From NCBI GenBank assembly GCA_016202725.1, contig JACQOD010000107.1, positions 1 through 11,994 on the forward strand: a DNA stretch of 11,994 nucleotides, written 5' to 3'. Position numbers and translations under genes: made by a program. A model generated the notes under the pieces. That model worked only from the letters and a program-made list of their open reading frames with translations. It was not told the DNA's origin and did no database searches. How positions within the stretch are numbered: the stretch's first letter is position 1; each line of letters begins with the position of its first letter. This document shows, one piece after another, positions 5,250 through 11,244 of this stretch. The stretch is from Candidatus Aenigmatarchaeota archaeon (GTDB lineage: Archaea > Aenigmatarchaeota > Aenigmatarchaeia > QMZP01).

Positions 5250-6490
5250 CGGACGTGGCGGTCATCGGGGCCCTCAGCCACTTCGAGAAGACCCGCCAGA
5301 CCATCGTGTTCAACATCGGGATGGGCGGCAGCATCATGACCGTCACTCCGCCCCTGGTGTCCGACGGGAGGATCGTCTTTGGCGCCTGCGACCGGCACAT
5401 CTACTGCATCGGGCTCGACGGGAAGGAGGTCTGGCGGTTCAAGATGGACGACATCATCATGAGCACGCCCACCAGATCAGGCGGCACGCTGTACGGCGGG
5501 TCCTATGACGGGAACCTCTACGCCCTGGACTGGGAGAATGGCGCTCTCCGCTGGAAGTTCCACACGAACGGGCGCATCGTCGGGACCATCATCGTGATGG
5601 ACGGGAAGGTCATCTTCGGCTCGGCGGACGGCAATGCCTACTGCCTGGACCTCGCGGGCCGGCTGCAGTGGAGGGTCCCGACGTCCTCGCCGTTGGCAGG
5701 GTTCTGCGCGTACCCCAGCGAACGCCTCTGGAAGGACGTCATCTTTTTTCCCACCTTTGACGGCAAGGTGTTCGCCATTGACACCCGGGGGCGCATCCGC
5801 TGGACGTTCGCGACGAAGGGATCCTACACGACCTCGATCCACGCGGAGGGGGACCGCCTCTTCTTCGGCTGCCAGGACCGTTCGGTCTACTGCCTGGAGT
5901 GCGCGGACGGCCGGGTGGTCTGGAAGTTCCCCGCGAAGGACACGACCTACGTCATGGCCGCGACGCCGGAGACGGTCTTCGCGTCCTCCCGCGACTACCA
6001 CGTCTACGCCCTGGACCCTGCCACGGGCAGGTCGAAATGGACATTCGCCACGCGGGGCATGGTATGGTGCGAGGCCCAGAAGCCGCAGGGCGGCGTGCTC
6101 TACGTGGGGGGAATGGACAGCCACGTGTATGCCCTCCAGGCGGCTACGGGAGCCCTGCTCTGGAAGTTCAAGGCCGGCGGTCCGGTCTGGCATGGCCCCG
6201 CCCTCGCAGGGGACAGGCTCGTCTTCGGGAGCTATGACTGCAACCTCTACTGCCTGGACCTCCAGGGGGAGCTGCTGTGGAGGTTCCCCACGAGCATGTC
6301 ATCCCCCGCCGCGATCGACACGGGCGAGGCGCAGGCCGCGGCCACCCTGACCACGATCTGGCAGCAGGATGCCCCTACCGGACAGGAGCGCTACCAGCAA
6401 CAGACCATCGGGGAGGGAGGACGCGAAAGCGTCTACACGTTCAAGAGCGAATACACGACCAAGAGCCAGTACGCGATGAAGAAGCGATAG
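5189..6490 (+). CDS. PQQ-like eight-bladed beta-propeller protein, paralog 2
   Basis: This 433-aa paralog of the preceding gene begins with the same motif (MERYGERDPLVQ, then DTSQF) and ends with the same tail (VYTFKSEYTTKSQYAMKKR, 415-433). The core has eight PQQ-like blades, for example VFGACDRHIYCIGLDGKEVW, GGSYDGNLYALDWENGALRW and FGSYDCNLYCLDLQGELLW. Blade 4 (FFPTFDGKVFAIDTRGRIRW) is preceded by an extra loop of several residues (about SPLAGFCAYPSERLWKD). The core has diverged strongly from paralog 1 even though the ends are almost identical. No signal peptide or membrane segment is seen. The ligand is unknown; PQQ binding is not implied by the repeat alone. The gene follows paralog 1 by 49 bases and has its own TATA box at 5161-5168. 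Confidence 0.9.
   Translation: MERYGERDPLVQSSFDTSQFADVAVIGALSHFEKTRQTIVFNIGMGGSIMTVTPPLVSDGRIVFGACDRHIYCIGLDGKEVWRFKMDDIIMSTPTRSGGTLYGGSYDGNLYALDWENGALRWKFHTNGRIVGTIIVMDGKVIFGSADGNAYCLDLAGRLQWRVPTSSPLAGFCAYPSERLWKDVIFFPTFDGKVFAIDTRGRIRWTFATKGSYTTSIHAEGDRLFFGCQDRSVYCLECADGRVVWKFPAKDTTYVMAATPETVFASSRDYHVYALDPATGRSKWTFATRGMVWCEAQKPQGGVLYVGGMDSHVYALQAATGALLWKFKAGGPVWHGPALAGDRLVFGSYDCNLYCLDLQGELLWRFPTSMSSPAAIDTGEAQAAATLTTIWQQDAPTGQERYQQQTIGEGGRESVYTFKSEYTTKSQYAMKKR
6431..6490 (+). repeat. Direct repeat, copy 2: 3' end of propeller gene 2
   Basis: This is the partner of 5080-5139, with four differences in 60 bases. Confidence 0.8.
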
Positions 6491-6502
6491 CTGCGCCCCG
6501 GG

Positions 6503-6512
6503 CTTTTTTAAG
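6503..6512 (+). promoter_or_regulatory. TATA box (and possible terminator T-tract) before the HicB-like gene
   Basis: CTTTTTTAAG lies 13 bases after the stop of propeller gene 2, following a GC-rich CCCCGGG. Compared with other promoters here it predicts a start codon near 6531-6534. The T-run could also terminate the upstream transcript. Confidence 0.5.
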
Positions 6513-6560
6513 GCGCTTCCCCGGGGAAAGAGCAGGGACGACACCTTCACGATTCCGTTC

Positions 6561-6743
6561 GTGGTCTTCAAGGAGCCTGCAGGGAAGCGGTACATCGCAT
6601 CGTGCCCTCTGCTGGACGTCGTCGCCAGGGCGCTGCCCGTGAAGCTAGCGAACATCAGGGACGCGGTCGCCCTCTGCCTCGAGGACCCGCATACGGAGAA
6701 GCCCTCCAAGGGGGCTCTGGAATCGTTTCGTTCTGGCGCATGA
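6561..6743 (+). CDS. HicB-like antitoxin, small and probably damaged at its start
   Basis: Read from 6534, the frame encodes RDDTFTIPFVVFKEPAGKRY, then IASCPLLDVV, LANIRDAVALCLEDPHTEKP and a short tail. This follows the HicB partial RNase H-like fold: strand TIPF-VVF, strand YIASCPLLDV, helix NIRDAVALCLEDP. HicB proteins usually neutralise the HicA mRNA interferase or act as regulators. The usual GDT-xEEA turn before the helix is replaced by a shorter ARALPVK. No HicA gene lies next to it. The only standard start in the frame is GTG at 6561, which would remove the first strand. The codon at the predicted leaderless start (6534) is AGG, one base from ATG. It may be a start-loss pseudogene or an orphan; family assignment is moderately sure. 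Confidence 0.45.
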   Translation: MVFKEPAGKRYIASCPLLDVVARALPVKLANIRDAVALCLEDPHTEKPSKGALESFRSGA

Positions 6744-6783
6744 CACGCTCCCGCTCTGCCGACGGTGCCCGTTCTCCCATGGG

Positions 6784-6793
6784 CTTTCTTTAA
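6784..6793 (+). promoter_or_regulatory. TATA box of propeller gene 3
   Basis: CTTTCTTTAA lies 22-31 bases upstream of the ATG at 6815 and predicts a leaderless message. It is weaker than the T6A boxes of paralogs 1 and 2 and its flanks are unrelated to theirs. Confidence 0.5.
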
Positions 6794-6814
6794 TCCCCGT
6801 CACCAATCCTCCTC

Positions 6815-8143
6815 ATGGCCGACTACCTCGCCGGGGAGCGCGGACAGCCTGCCCCGGTCCCGCAGGACCAGGACCTCCAGCATGAAACCGAGCACTTCAA
6901 CATGCTCACCCAGGCCCAGGACGCGATCCTGCGGTTCGGCAAGCCGCAGGTCTGGAACGTGCAAGCAGGCGGGGGGTCCATCCTGGGCGGGATCGCCCTG
7001 GCAGGGGGCAGGCTCGTGTTCGGGGCGTGCGACAAGAACCTCTACGCGGTCCGGGAAGGCAGGAAGGAGTGGGCCGCGCCTGCGGAGCACATCATCCTCA
7101 CCACGCCTGCCGTAGCAGATGCAATATACTACGGCGCCTTCGACAACCGGTTCTACTGCCTCTCCCCCGAGGGCCAGGCGGCCTGGAGGATCCCGGTCCG
7201 GGGGCCCGTGCATTCTCCCCCCGCCCTGCGGGAGGGGCGGTTGTACTTCGGGACGAAGTCCGGCTACCTCTATGCGATGACCACTGAAGGGGCTATCGCC
7301 TGGACCTTCACCATCCGCGCGCCCATCACCAGCAAGCCCGCCCTCCTGCCTGAGGGAATAGCCTTCGGGGGCTGGGACAACCAGGTCCGCCTGCTCTCCC
7401 CCTCGGGGAGGCTGCTCTGGTCGTTCGCGGCGAACGGGCTCATCCCGGCCATCGGGGAGCACGAGGGCAACCTCTACGCCGGCAGCGTGGACAAGACCTT
7501 CTACTCCCTCTCCCCCGAAGGGAGGTTGCGCTGGAAGTACCAGGGCCAGGCGCCCTTCGCGGCGGCTCCGGCCTTCCAGGGGGACCAGGTTCTGGTCCCG
7601 GGGTACGACTGCTCCCTCACCTCCCTCTCCACCGAGGGGGAACTGCTCTGGAAGTTCAAGACCCCCCAGCCCGTGGACTCCACCCCCGCCGTGGCAGGGG
7701 GCAGGATCTTCTTCGGCTGCAACGACGGGAACCTGTACTGCCTCTCCCTGAAGGGGGAGCTGCTCTGGCGGTTCCCCACGCCCTGGCCGCTCCTGGCCTG
7801 CGCCCCCCTGGCCTGGGACGGGAAGGTGTCCTTCGGGAGCTACGACGGCAACCTGTACACCCTCTCCTCCAGCGGGAGGAAGGAATGGACCTTCAAGACC
7901 CCCATCTCGCACGGCGCGCACATCGAGGTGGACATCCCCCAGCTGGCGGGCGGGCAAGCCCTGGTCGCCCAGCATCTCGCCCCTGCGCAGCAGGGCCCGC
8001 AGGGCCCCGACACCCTGGGACGCGGCTACAAGGGAGGGACCGACTTCGGGAAGGAGGTGAGCGATTACTCCTCGGGGCATGAGATGACGGTCACCAGCTC
8101 GCTCACCGAGCTCCGGAAGAAGAAGGGCTACGCGGAGCACTGA
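6815..8143 (+). CDS. PQQ-like eight-bladed beta-propeller protein, paralog 3 (divergent)
   Basis: This 442-aa protein has eight blade repeats resembling those of the two genes upstream, for example VFGACDKNLYAVREGRKEW, FGCNDGNLYCLSLKGELLW and FGSYDGNLYTLSSSGRKEW. Here the blade turn is mostly LSPEG or LSxEG rather than LDAxTG. The first blade (FGACDKNLYA) is close to blade 1 of the neighbours, which suggests common ancestry. The N-terminus (MADYLAGERGQPAPV) and the Gln-rich C-terminal linker (GGQALVAQHLAPAQQGPQGP) differ. The tail still ends in a Ser/Thr/Tyr-rich, then basic segment (EVSDYSSGHEMTVTS, then ELRKKKGYAEH). No signal peptide is seen. The start is the ATG at 6815, supported by the TATA box 22-31 bases before it. 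Function unknown; probably a cytosolic binding scaffold acting with or parallel to paralogs 1 and 2. Confidence 0.88.
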   Translation: MADYLAGERGQPAPVPQDQDLQHETEHFNMLTQAQDAILRFGKPQVWNVQAGGGSILGGIALAGGRLVFGACDKNLYAVREGRKEWAAPAEHIILTTPAVADAIYYGAFDNRFYCLSPEGQAAWRIPVRGPVHSPPALREGRLYFGTKSGYLYAMTTEGAIAWTFTIRAPITSKPALLPEGIAFGGWDNQVRLLSPSGRLLWSFAANGLIPAIGEHEGNLYAGSVDKTFYSLSPEGRLRWKYQGQAPFAAAPAFQGDQVLVPGYDCSLTSLSTEGELLWKFKTPQPVDSTPAVAGGRIFFGCNDGNLYCLSLKGELLWRFPTPWPLLACAPLAWDGKVSFGSYDGNLYTLSSSGRKEWTFKTPISHGAHIEVDIPQLAGGQALVAQHLAPAQQGPQGPDTLGRGYKGGTDFGKEVSDYSSGHEMTVTSSLTELRKKKGYAEH

Positions 8144-8202
8144 GGGTCGCCTATCCCCCGTGGGTGGTTGCATACAGGAACAATCCGGGTGGTATGGCGA
8201 TG

Positions 8203-8211
8203 CTTTAAATA
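8203..8211 (+). promoter_or_regulatory. TATA box of the 151-aa gene
   Basis: CTTTAAATA lies 22-30 bases upstream of the ATG at 8233. It is a good archaeal TATA box and again implies a leaderless message. The surrounding DNA turns AT-rich here. Confidence 0.65.
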
Positions 8212-8232
8212 GTTTAGTACATTTGAACTACT

Positions 8233-8688
8233 ATGAAGGAAAGAAATATAGGAATTCTACCTGACGGGCAGTTTTTTTCACGATTGCCCCCAGGGGACAT
8301 CCCAAGAACAGTCATTCCGGTATTTGAGGATCTTGAGAGAGGGTTGCATGATACTCTTGTGCATCTGCACTTTCCCTGTTATGGGAGACCCGAACAATAC
8401 GTCATTTTCGCTGAAGCAGAAAGGAGAGGATGGGAATCCATTGGGTATACACTTCTTGACCCCTTTCCTCATGAAGATTTTCTTAAAAGATTAGATACCC
8501 TAGCGACCATTGATCCAGAAGCAAGAATTCACAAACATTTCCTTCTCAGCTATCATGTGGCAGAAGATGCATACCGACAAGAAATGCACGATACCATCTT
8601 TCCCAAGCTGATCGAGTATCTCTTACCGAAGGAATGGCGACCGCTGAAAGACTTGTCCCCTGAAGAAATAGAGGCACTACGTGTTTAG
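8233..8688 (+). CDS. Hypothetical protein, 151 aa, in AT-richer DNA
   Basis: I do not recognise this protein. It is a soluble alpha/beta-looking chain with no signal peptide. It has an N-terminal segment GILPDGQFFSRLPPGDIPR, then VIPVFEDLERGLHDTLVHLH, a central FAEAERRGWESIGYTLLDPF, and a His-containing helical half (ARIHKHFLLSYHVAEDAYRQ, MHDTIFPKLIEYLLPKEW). It closes with LSPEEIEALRV. Codons such as AGA, ATA, ATT, GAA and TTT are frequent, in contrast with the G/C-ending codons of its neighbours, which suggests recent acquisition. Its TATA box is well placed for the ATG at 8233. It lies 89 bases after propeller gene 3 on the same strand; no functional link is visible. Confidence 0.75.
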   Translation: MKERNIGILPDGQFFSRLPPGDIPRTVIPVFEDLERGLHDTLVHLHFPCYGRPEQYVIFAEAERRGWESIGYTLLDPFPHEDFLKRLDTLATIDPEARIHKHFLLSYHVAEDAYRQEMHDTIFPKLIEYLLPKEWRPLKDLSPEEIEALRV

Positions 8689-9140
8689 CTGCCAAACGCA
8701 TGCTACCGTTTTCTAAGCCGTAACTCCGCAATTTTATAGGGTATAAACTCAGAAAAAATCCATGTTTTCTTGAAATGTGCCGCTGAATAGTGCTTCTGGA
8801 GCGCCATGGATGCCCTGGAAAAGATCGTTGTTATTCCTCGGCCTCCTCTCCGCCGGCTTGGATGCACTGCTACGTTTCCTTTTGCGGCGAGCAGCGCCAT
8901 GGCATTTCACACAGCACCAGACGCGCCCGGCGTAAGACACGGCAATGGATTTTGCCCGCCGAATCAATGAGCGGGTGGACGATCCTGAGCTTGCCGGGCT
9001 GCACTGGCCTAGTGGAATAATGTCGCACACCGCCTGGGACCGAATGGAGTATGCAGGAGGCTGGCGTATGCGGTTTATGACGACAATCGGGAGGTACGGC
9101 CGCCGGAGCTGGTAGGATGAAGAAATCTCGAGGAGCCGCG

Positions 9141-9156
9141 TTCCCTCGTGAGGGAA
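9141..9156. repeat. Perfect short inverted repeat (hairpin)
   Basis: TTCCCT at 9141-9146 pairs with AGGGAA at 9151-9156 across the loop CGTG (a seventh pair is possible with a two-base loop). A TATA-like box follows at once. It could be an operator or the end of a small transcript; no T-run follows, so a terminator is less likely. Confidence 0.5.
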
Positions 9157-9209
9157 GCTATTTAAGGACTGATGTCCTACTAGAGAGTGACAATAGGCTT
9201 CCCAGCATG

Positions 9210-9230
9210 CCGGGTTTTATAAAGACCCGG
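9210..9230 (+). promoter_or_regulatory. TATA box inside a palindrome, promoter of the MNT-HEPN gene
   Basis: CCGGGT (9210-9215) and ACCCGG (9225-9230) form a perfect six-base inverted repeat around TTTATAAAG, the TATA box. A dimeric regulator bound here would cover the box and block TBP, so this is a good operator candidate. The box is 33-42 bases before the ATG at 9257, giving a leader of roughly 10-15 bases, unlike the leaderless layout elsewhere. An ATG at 9238 opens a tiny frame of eight codons whose stop overlaps the main start. Confidence 0.55.
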
Positions 9231-9256
9231 GGGAAGAATGAAGCGAGGCAGGGAAT

Positions 9257-10483
9257 ATGGCTGAGATGCCCAGGGATGAGGACATGGACGTGGTGGACCA
9301 CGCCGACGTGGCGGAGCAGCGCCAGCCCGGCGATCTCAAGCGCAAGCAGCAGCCGGGCATTGAGTACGCCAAGGACGGCAAGAAGGAGAAGGGCGTCGGA
9401 CGCAAGAAAAGGATCGAGATCCTCAAGAAGTTCACCCAGGAGGCCCTCAAGAAGCACGGGCCCCTGATCCGGTCCATTGTCCTGTTCGGGTCAACGGCCA
9501 GGGGCACCTTCCGGGGCGAGAGCGATATCGACATCTTCGTGATCGTGGACGACACCCGCGAGCGTATCACCCCCCTGCTGCGGGACCAGATAGAAGATGA
9601 CCTGGACCAAATAGCCAGGGGATGTTCGCCCCAGCTGTCCCTCCAGCAGCCCTACATGCTCACCGAGTTCTGGCGCCTGGTGAGGGAGGGGCATCCCATC
9701 ATCTTCAACTTCATCCGGGAGGGCATCCCGGTGTACGACAAGGACATCTTCCTGCCCATCAAGCGCCTGCTGCAGATGGGGGAAATCAGGCCCAGCAAGG
9801 AGGCGGTGGAGAAGTTCATCGACCGCGCGCCGAAGCGCATTAGCAGGGTGGAGAACGCCAAGATGTACATGATCGTGGAGGACCTCTACTACGCCATGCT
9901 GGAGTCTGCCCAGGCGGTCCTGATGTTCCTGGGGAAGATCCCTCCCCGGCCCTCCGATTCCGCGGAGGAGGTGAGGCGGTCCCTGGTCAAGATGCAGTTC
10001 CTGGAGGAGTCCTTCGCGAAGGACCTCGAGGACATCATCGAGCTCCGGAAGGAAGTGGAGCACAAGCGCGTCAAGACGATTTCAGGAGCCGTGCTGGACG
10101 AGTGGATCGTGAAGGCCGATGCCTTCGTCAACAAGATGCAGAAGGTGATCGTCCGCATCGAGATCCTGAAGCGGGAGAACATGGTGGAGAAGTCCTGGGC
10201 AGTCATGTCCGAGACGACCCTGACCCTGCTGGACGCGCTCAAGAAGCCCGCGCCCAAAGCCGGCCCGCTCGCCAAGGCCTTCGAGGAGCACCTGGTCAAG
10301 GGGGGCGTGGTTTCCGACAAGTACCTCCAGGTGTTCGAGGAGCTCGAGAAGATGCACCTCCAGGTCAAGGCGGGCAAGGTCCTCGACCTCCCCAAGCAGG
10401 ATATCCTGGTCTACCGGGAGTACGTCCGGAAGTTCATCCGCGAAGCCGGGCGCGTGCTGAAGAAGCACAGCCCGCAGGAGTGA
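9257..10483 (+). CDS. MNT nucleotidyltransferase-HEPN fusion protein
   Basis: This 408-aa protein joins a minimal nucleotidyltransferase to a helical HEPN region in one chain. A charged N-terminal extension (1-50) precedes the MNT domain (about 50-165), which carries GSTARG at 78-83 and SDIDI at 89-93, the metal-binding D90 and D92. The third carboxylate usual in the fold is not obvious; the expected strand reads QLSLQQ. Residues about 195-300 form a HEPN domain (LYYAMLESAQAVLMF) with RKEVEH at 264-269, matching the HEPN Rx4-6H ribonuclease motif. Residues 300-408 look like a second, degenerate HEPN copy. In two-gene MNT/HEPN toxin-antitoxin systems the MNT AMPylates the HEPN toxin; here both are fused, so self-regulation is possible. 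No partner is adjacent. A nucleotide-modifying enzyme with another substrate remains possible. Confidence 0.85.
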   Translation: MAEMPRDEDMDVVDHADVAEQRQPGDLKRKQQPGIEYAKDGKKEKGVGRKKRIEILKKFTQEALKKHGPLIRSIVLFGSTARGTFRGESDIDIFVIVDDTRERITPLLRDQIEDDLDQIARGCSPQLSLQQPYMLTEFWRLVREGHPIIFNFIREGIPVYDKDIFLPIKRLLQMGEIRPSKEAVEKFIDRAPKRISRVENAKMYMIVEDLYYAMLESAQAVLMFLGKIPPRPSDSAEEVRRSLVKMQFLEESFAKDLEDIIELRKEVEHKRVKTISGAVLDEWIVKADAFVNKMQKVIVRIEILKRENMVEKSWAVMSETTLTLLDALKKPAPKAGPLAKAFEEHLVKGGVVSDKYLQVFEELEKMHLQVKAGKVLDLPKQDILVYREYVRKFIREAGRVLKKHSPQE

Positions 10484-10490
10484 GGGATAG

Positions 10491-10500
10491 CTTTTTAAGT
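10491..10500 (+). promoter_or_regulatory. TATA box of the 194-aa gene
   Basis: CTTTTTAAGT starts 7 bases after the stop of the MNT-HEPN gene and ends 20 bases before the ATG at 10521, predicting a leaderless message. The T-run could also mark the 3' end of the upstream transcript. Confidence 0.6.
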
Positions 10501-10520
10501 AAAATCGGCAAGCGTCAGGC

Positions 10521-11105
10521 ATGTCCACCTCGTTTTACCGCATCCGGATGGGCCTCCATCCTGACCGAGTGGTTGACATCCCCGGCGATTTCATCATCCT
10601 GCCGCGCGAAGCCGTGGGCGCTGACCTGTATGTCGCTTCCATAAATCCTGCGATGGATCTCGGCGAGGGGATCCGCGTGGGACGGCTGACCGACGAGTCT
10701 GTGCATGTCTTGGCTCCCCTGGCCAAAGCGCTGTATGCCTCTGCACGGCAGCAGGGGGGCGTGCAGTTGTCCATGGACCCCCGGCTTCCATCCCCCGTGA
10801 GGAATTACATCGCGCATACTCCTACCCAGAATGCTGCCTTTGGGGATTTTGCTATGCGGGTGGAATACGGGCCAGGGGGATTGTCCATCGATCTCCCGGC
10901 GCATGTCGTGCTTGTCGGCAACAGCGAAAGGGATGGGGATATTGGTGAGACCATCGCGGACTGCCAGCGAATCTTGCTCGGGACGCAACTCATAGGCCAT
11001 CCGGAATATCGCGGCCTTCCTGAAGACCGTGTGGAGGCCATAGAGCGCCATCGCCTCCTCCGTCTTGCCCAGAAGCTGGGGTCCGAGAACGGGGGTGATT
11101 TCTAG
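10521..11105 (+). CDS. Hypothetical protein, 194 aa
   Basis: I do not recognise this protein. It looks soluble and beta-rich in its first half (FYRIRMGLHPDRVVDIPGDF, LPREAVGADLYVASINP), with a helical middle (VHVLAPLAKALYASARQQ). A further beta segment follows (FAMRVEYGPGGLSIDLPAHV, then VVLVGNSERDGD) and it ends in a helical region (ETIADCQRILLGTQLIGH, RVEAIERHRLLRLAQKLG). No signal peptide or membrane helix is present. Codon use matches the host. The ATG at 10521 is supported by a TATA box 21-30 bases upstream. It sits between the MNT-HEPN gene and TBP, all on the plus strand but each with its own promoter, so a shared role is not implied. Confidence 0.75.
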   Translation: MSTSFYRIRMGLHPDRVVDIPGDFIILPREAVGADLYVASINPAMDLGEGIRVGRLTDESVHVLAPLAKALYASARQQGGVQLSMDPRLPSPVRNYIAHTPTQNAAFGDFAMRVEYGPGGLSIDLPAHVVLVGNSERDGDIGETIADCQRILLGTQLIGHPEYRGLPEDRVEAIERHRLLRLAQKLGSENGGDF

Positions 11106-11136
11106 GGGGCTTAAGGAAGCGCTATCCTGCGGGCTA

Positions 11137-11150
11137 CTTCCTGTCGGAAG
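11137..11150. repeat. Short inverted repeat and GGAAGCG repeats upstream of TBP
   Basis: CTTCC-TGTC-GGAAG forms a five-base palindrome about 40 bases upstream of the TBP TATA box. GGAAGCG occurs three times nearby (11115, 11146, 11156). An operator role is possible but weakly supported. Confidence 0.3.
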
Positions 11151-11188
11151 CGGGAGGAAGCGACCATGCCTATCGGACGCACGCATCC

Positions 11189-11200
11189 TTATATATATTT
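11189..11200 (+). promoter_or_regulatory. TATA box of the TBP gene
   Basis: TTATATATATTT is the most canonical TATA box in the window. It ends 44 bases before the GTG at 11245, predicting a leader of about 25 bases. As TBP binds such boxes, autoregulation is conceivable. Confidence 0.7.
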
Positions 11201-11244
11201 GGCGCCATATAGAAGGGTAGTGGCGGAAGAAGGGCAGTGGTGGC

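Larger units (their letters stand above)
8689..9256. other. Poorly coding stretch with hairpins and promoter-like boxes
   Basis: No gene could be supported in these 568 bases, although several short overlapping open frames exist on both strands. The first 90 bases are AT-rich and contain a box, TTTTATAGG, near 8732 with no convincing downstream start. A 56-codon frame at 8945-9115 (MDFARRINERVDDPELAGLH...) lacks a promoter and recognisable motifs. Near the right end lie a perfect hairpin (9141-9156), a TATA-like box TATTTAAGG (about 9159-9167), a small GGAC-TGAT-GTCC hairpin (9166-9177) and the promoter of the next gene. It may hold gene remnants or a small RNA. Confidence 0.45.

Noticed and set aside
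3856..8143. Annotation of the propellers as quinoprotein dehydrogenases or BamB
   Set aside because: The blade repeat is shared with those families, but there is no signal peptide, catalytic domain or outer-membrane context.
6800..8173. Long open frame (457 codons) on the minus strand across propeller gene 3
   Set aside because: It is antisense to a clear repeat protein, has a Gly/Pro/Glu/Val-biased composition and no motifs; long antisense frames are expected in GC-rich genes with G/C third positions.
8749..9030. Minus-strand 93-codon frame with a CVKCHG-like stretch
   Set aside because: It has a GTG start without a promoter, only two close cysteines, a low-complexity Arg/Lys/Ser run, and competing frames on the other strand.
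8945..9115. Plus-strand 56-codon frame (MDFARRINERVDDPELAGLH...)
   Set aside because: No TATA box at the usual distance and no recognisable family; it remains possible as a fragment but is not supportable.
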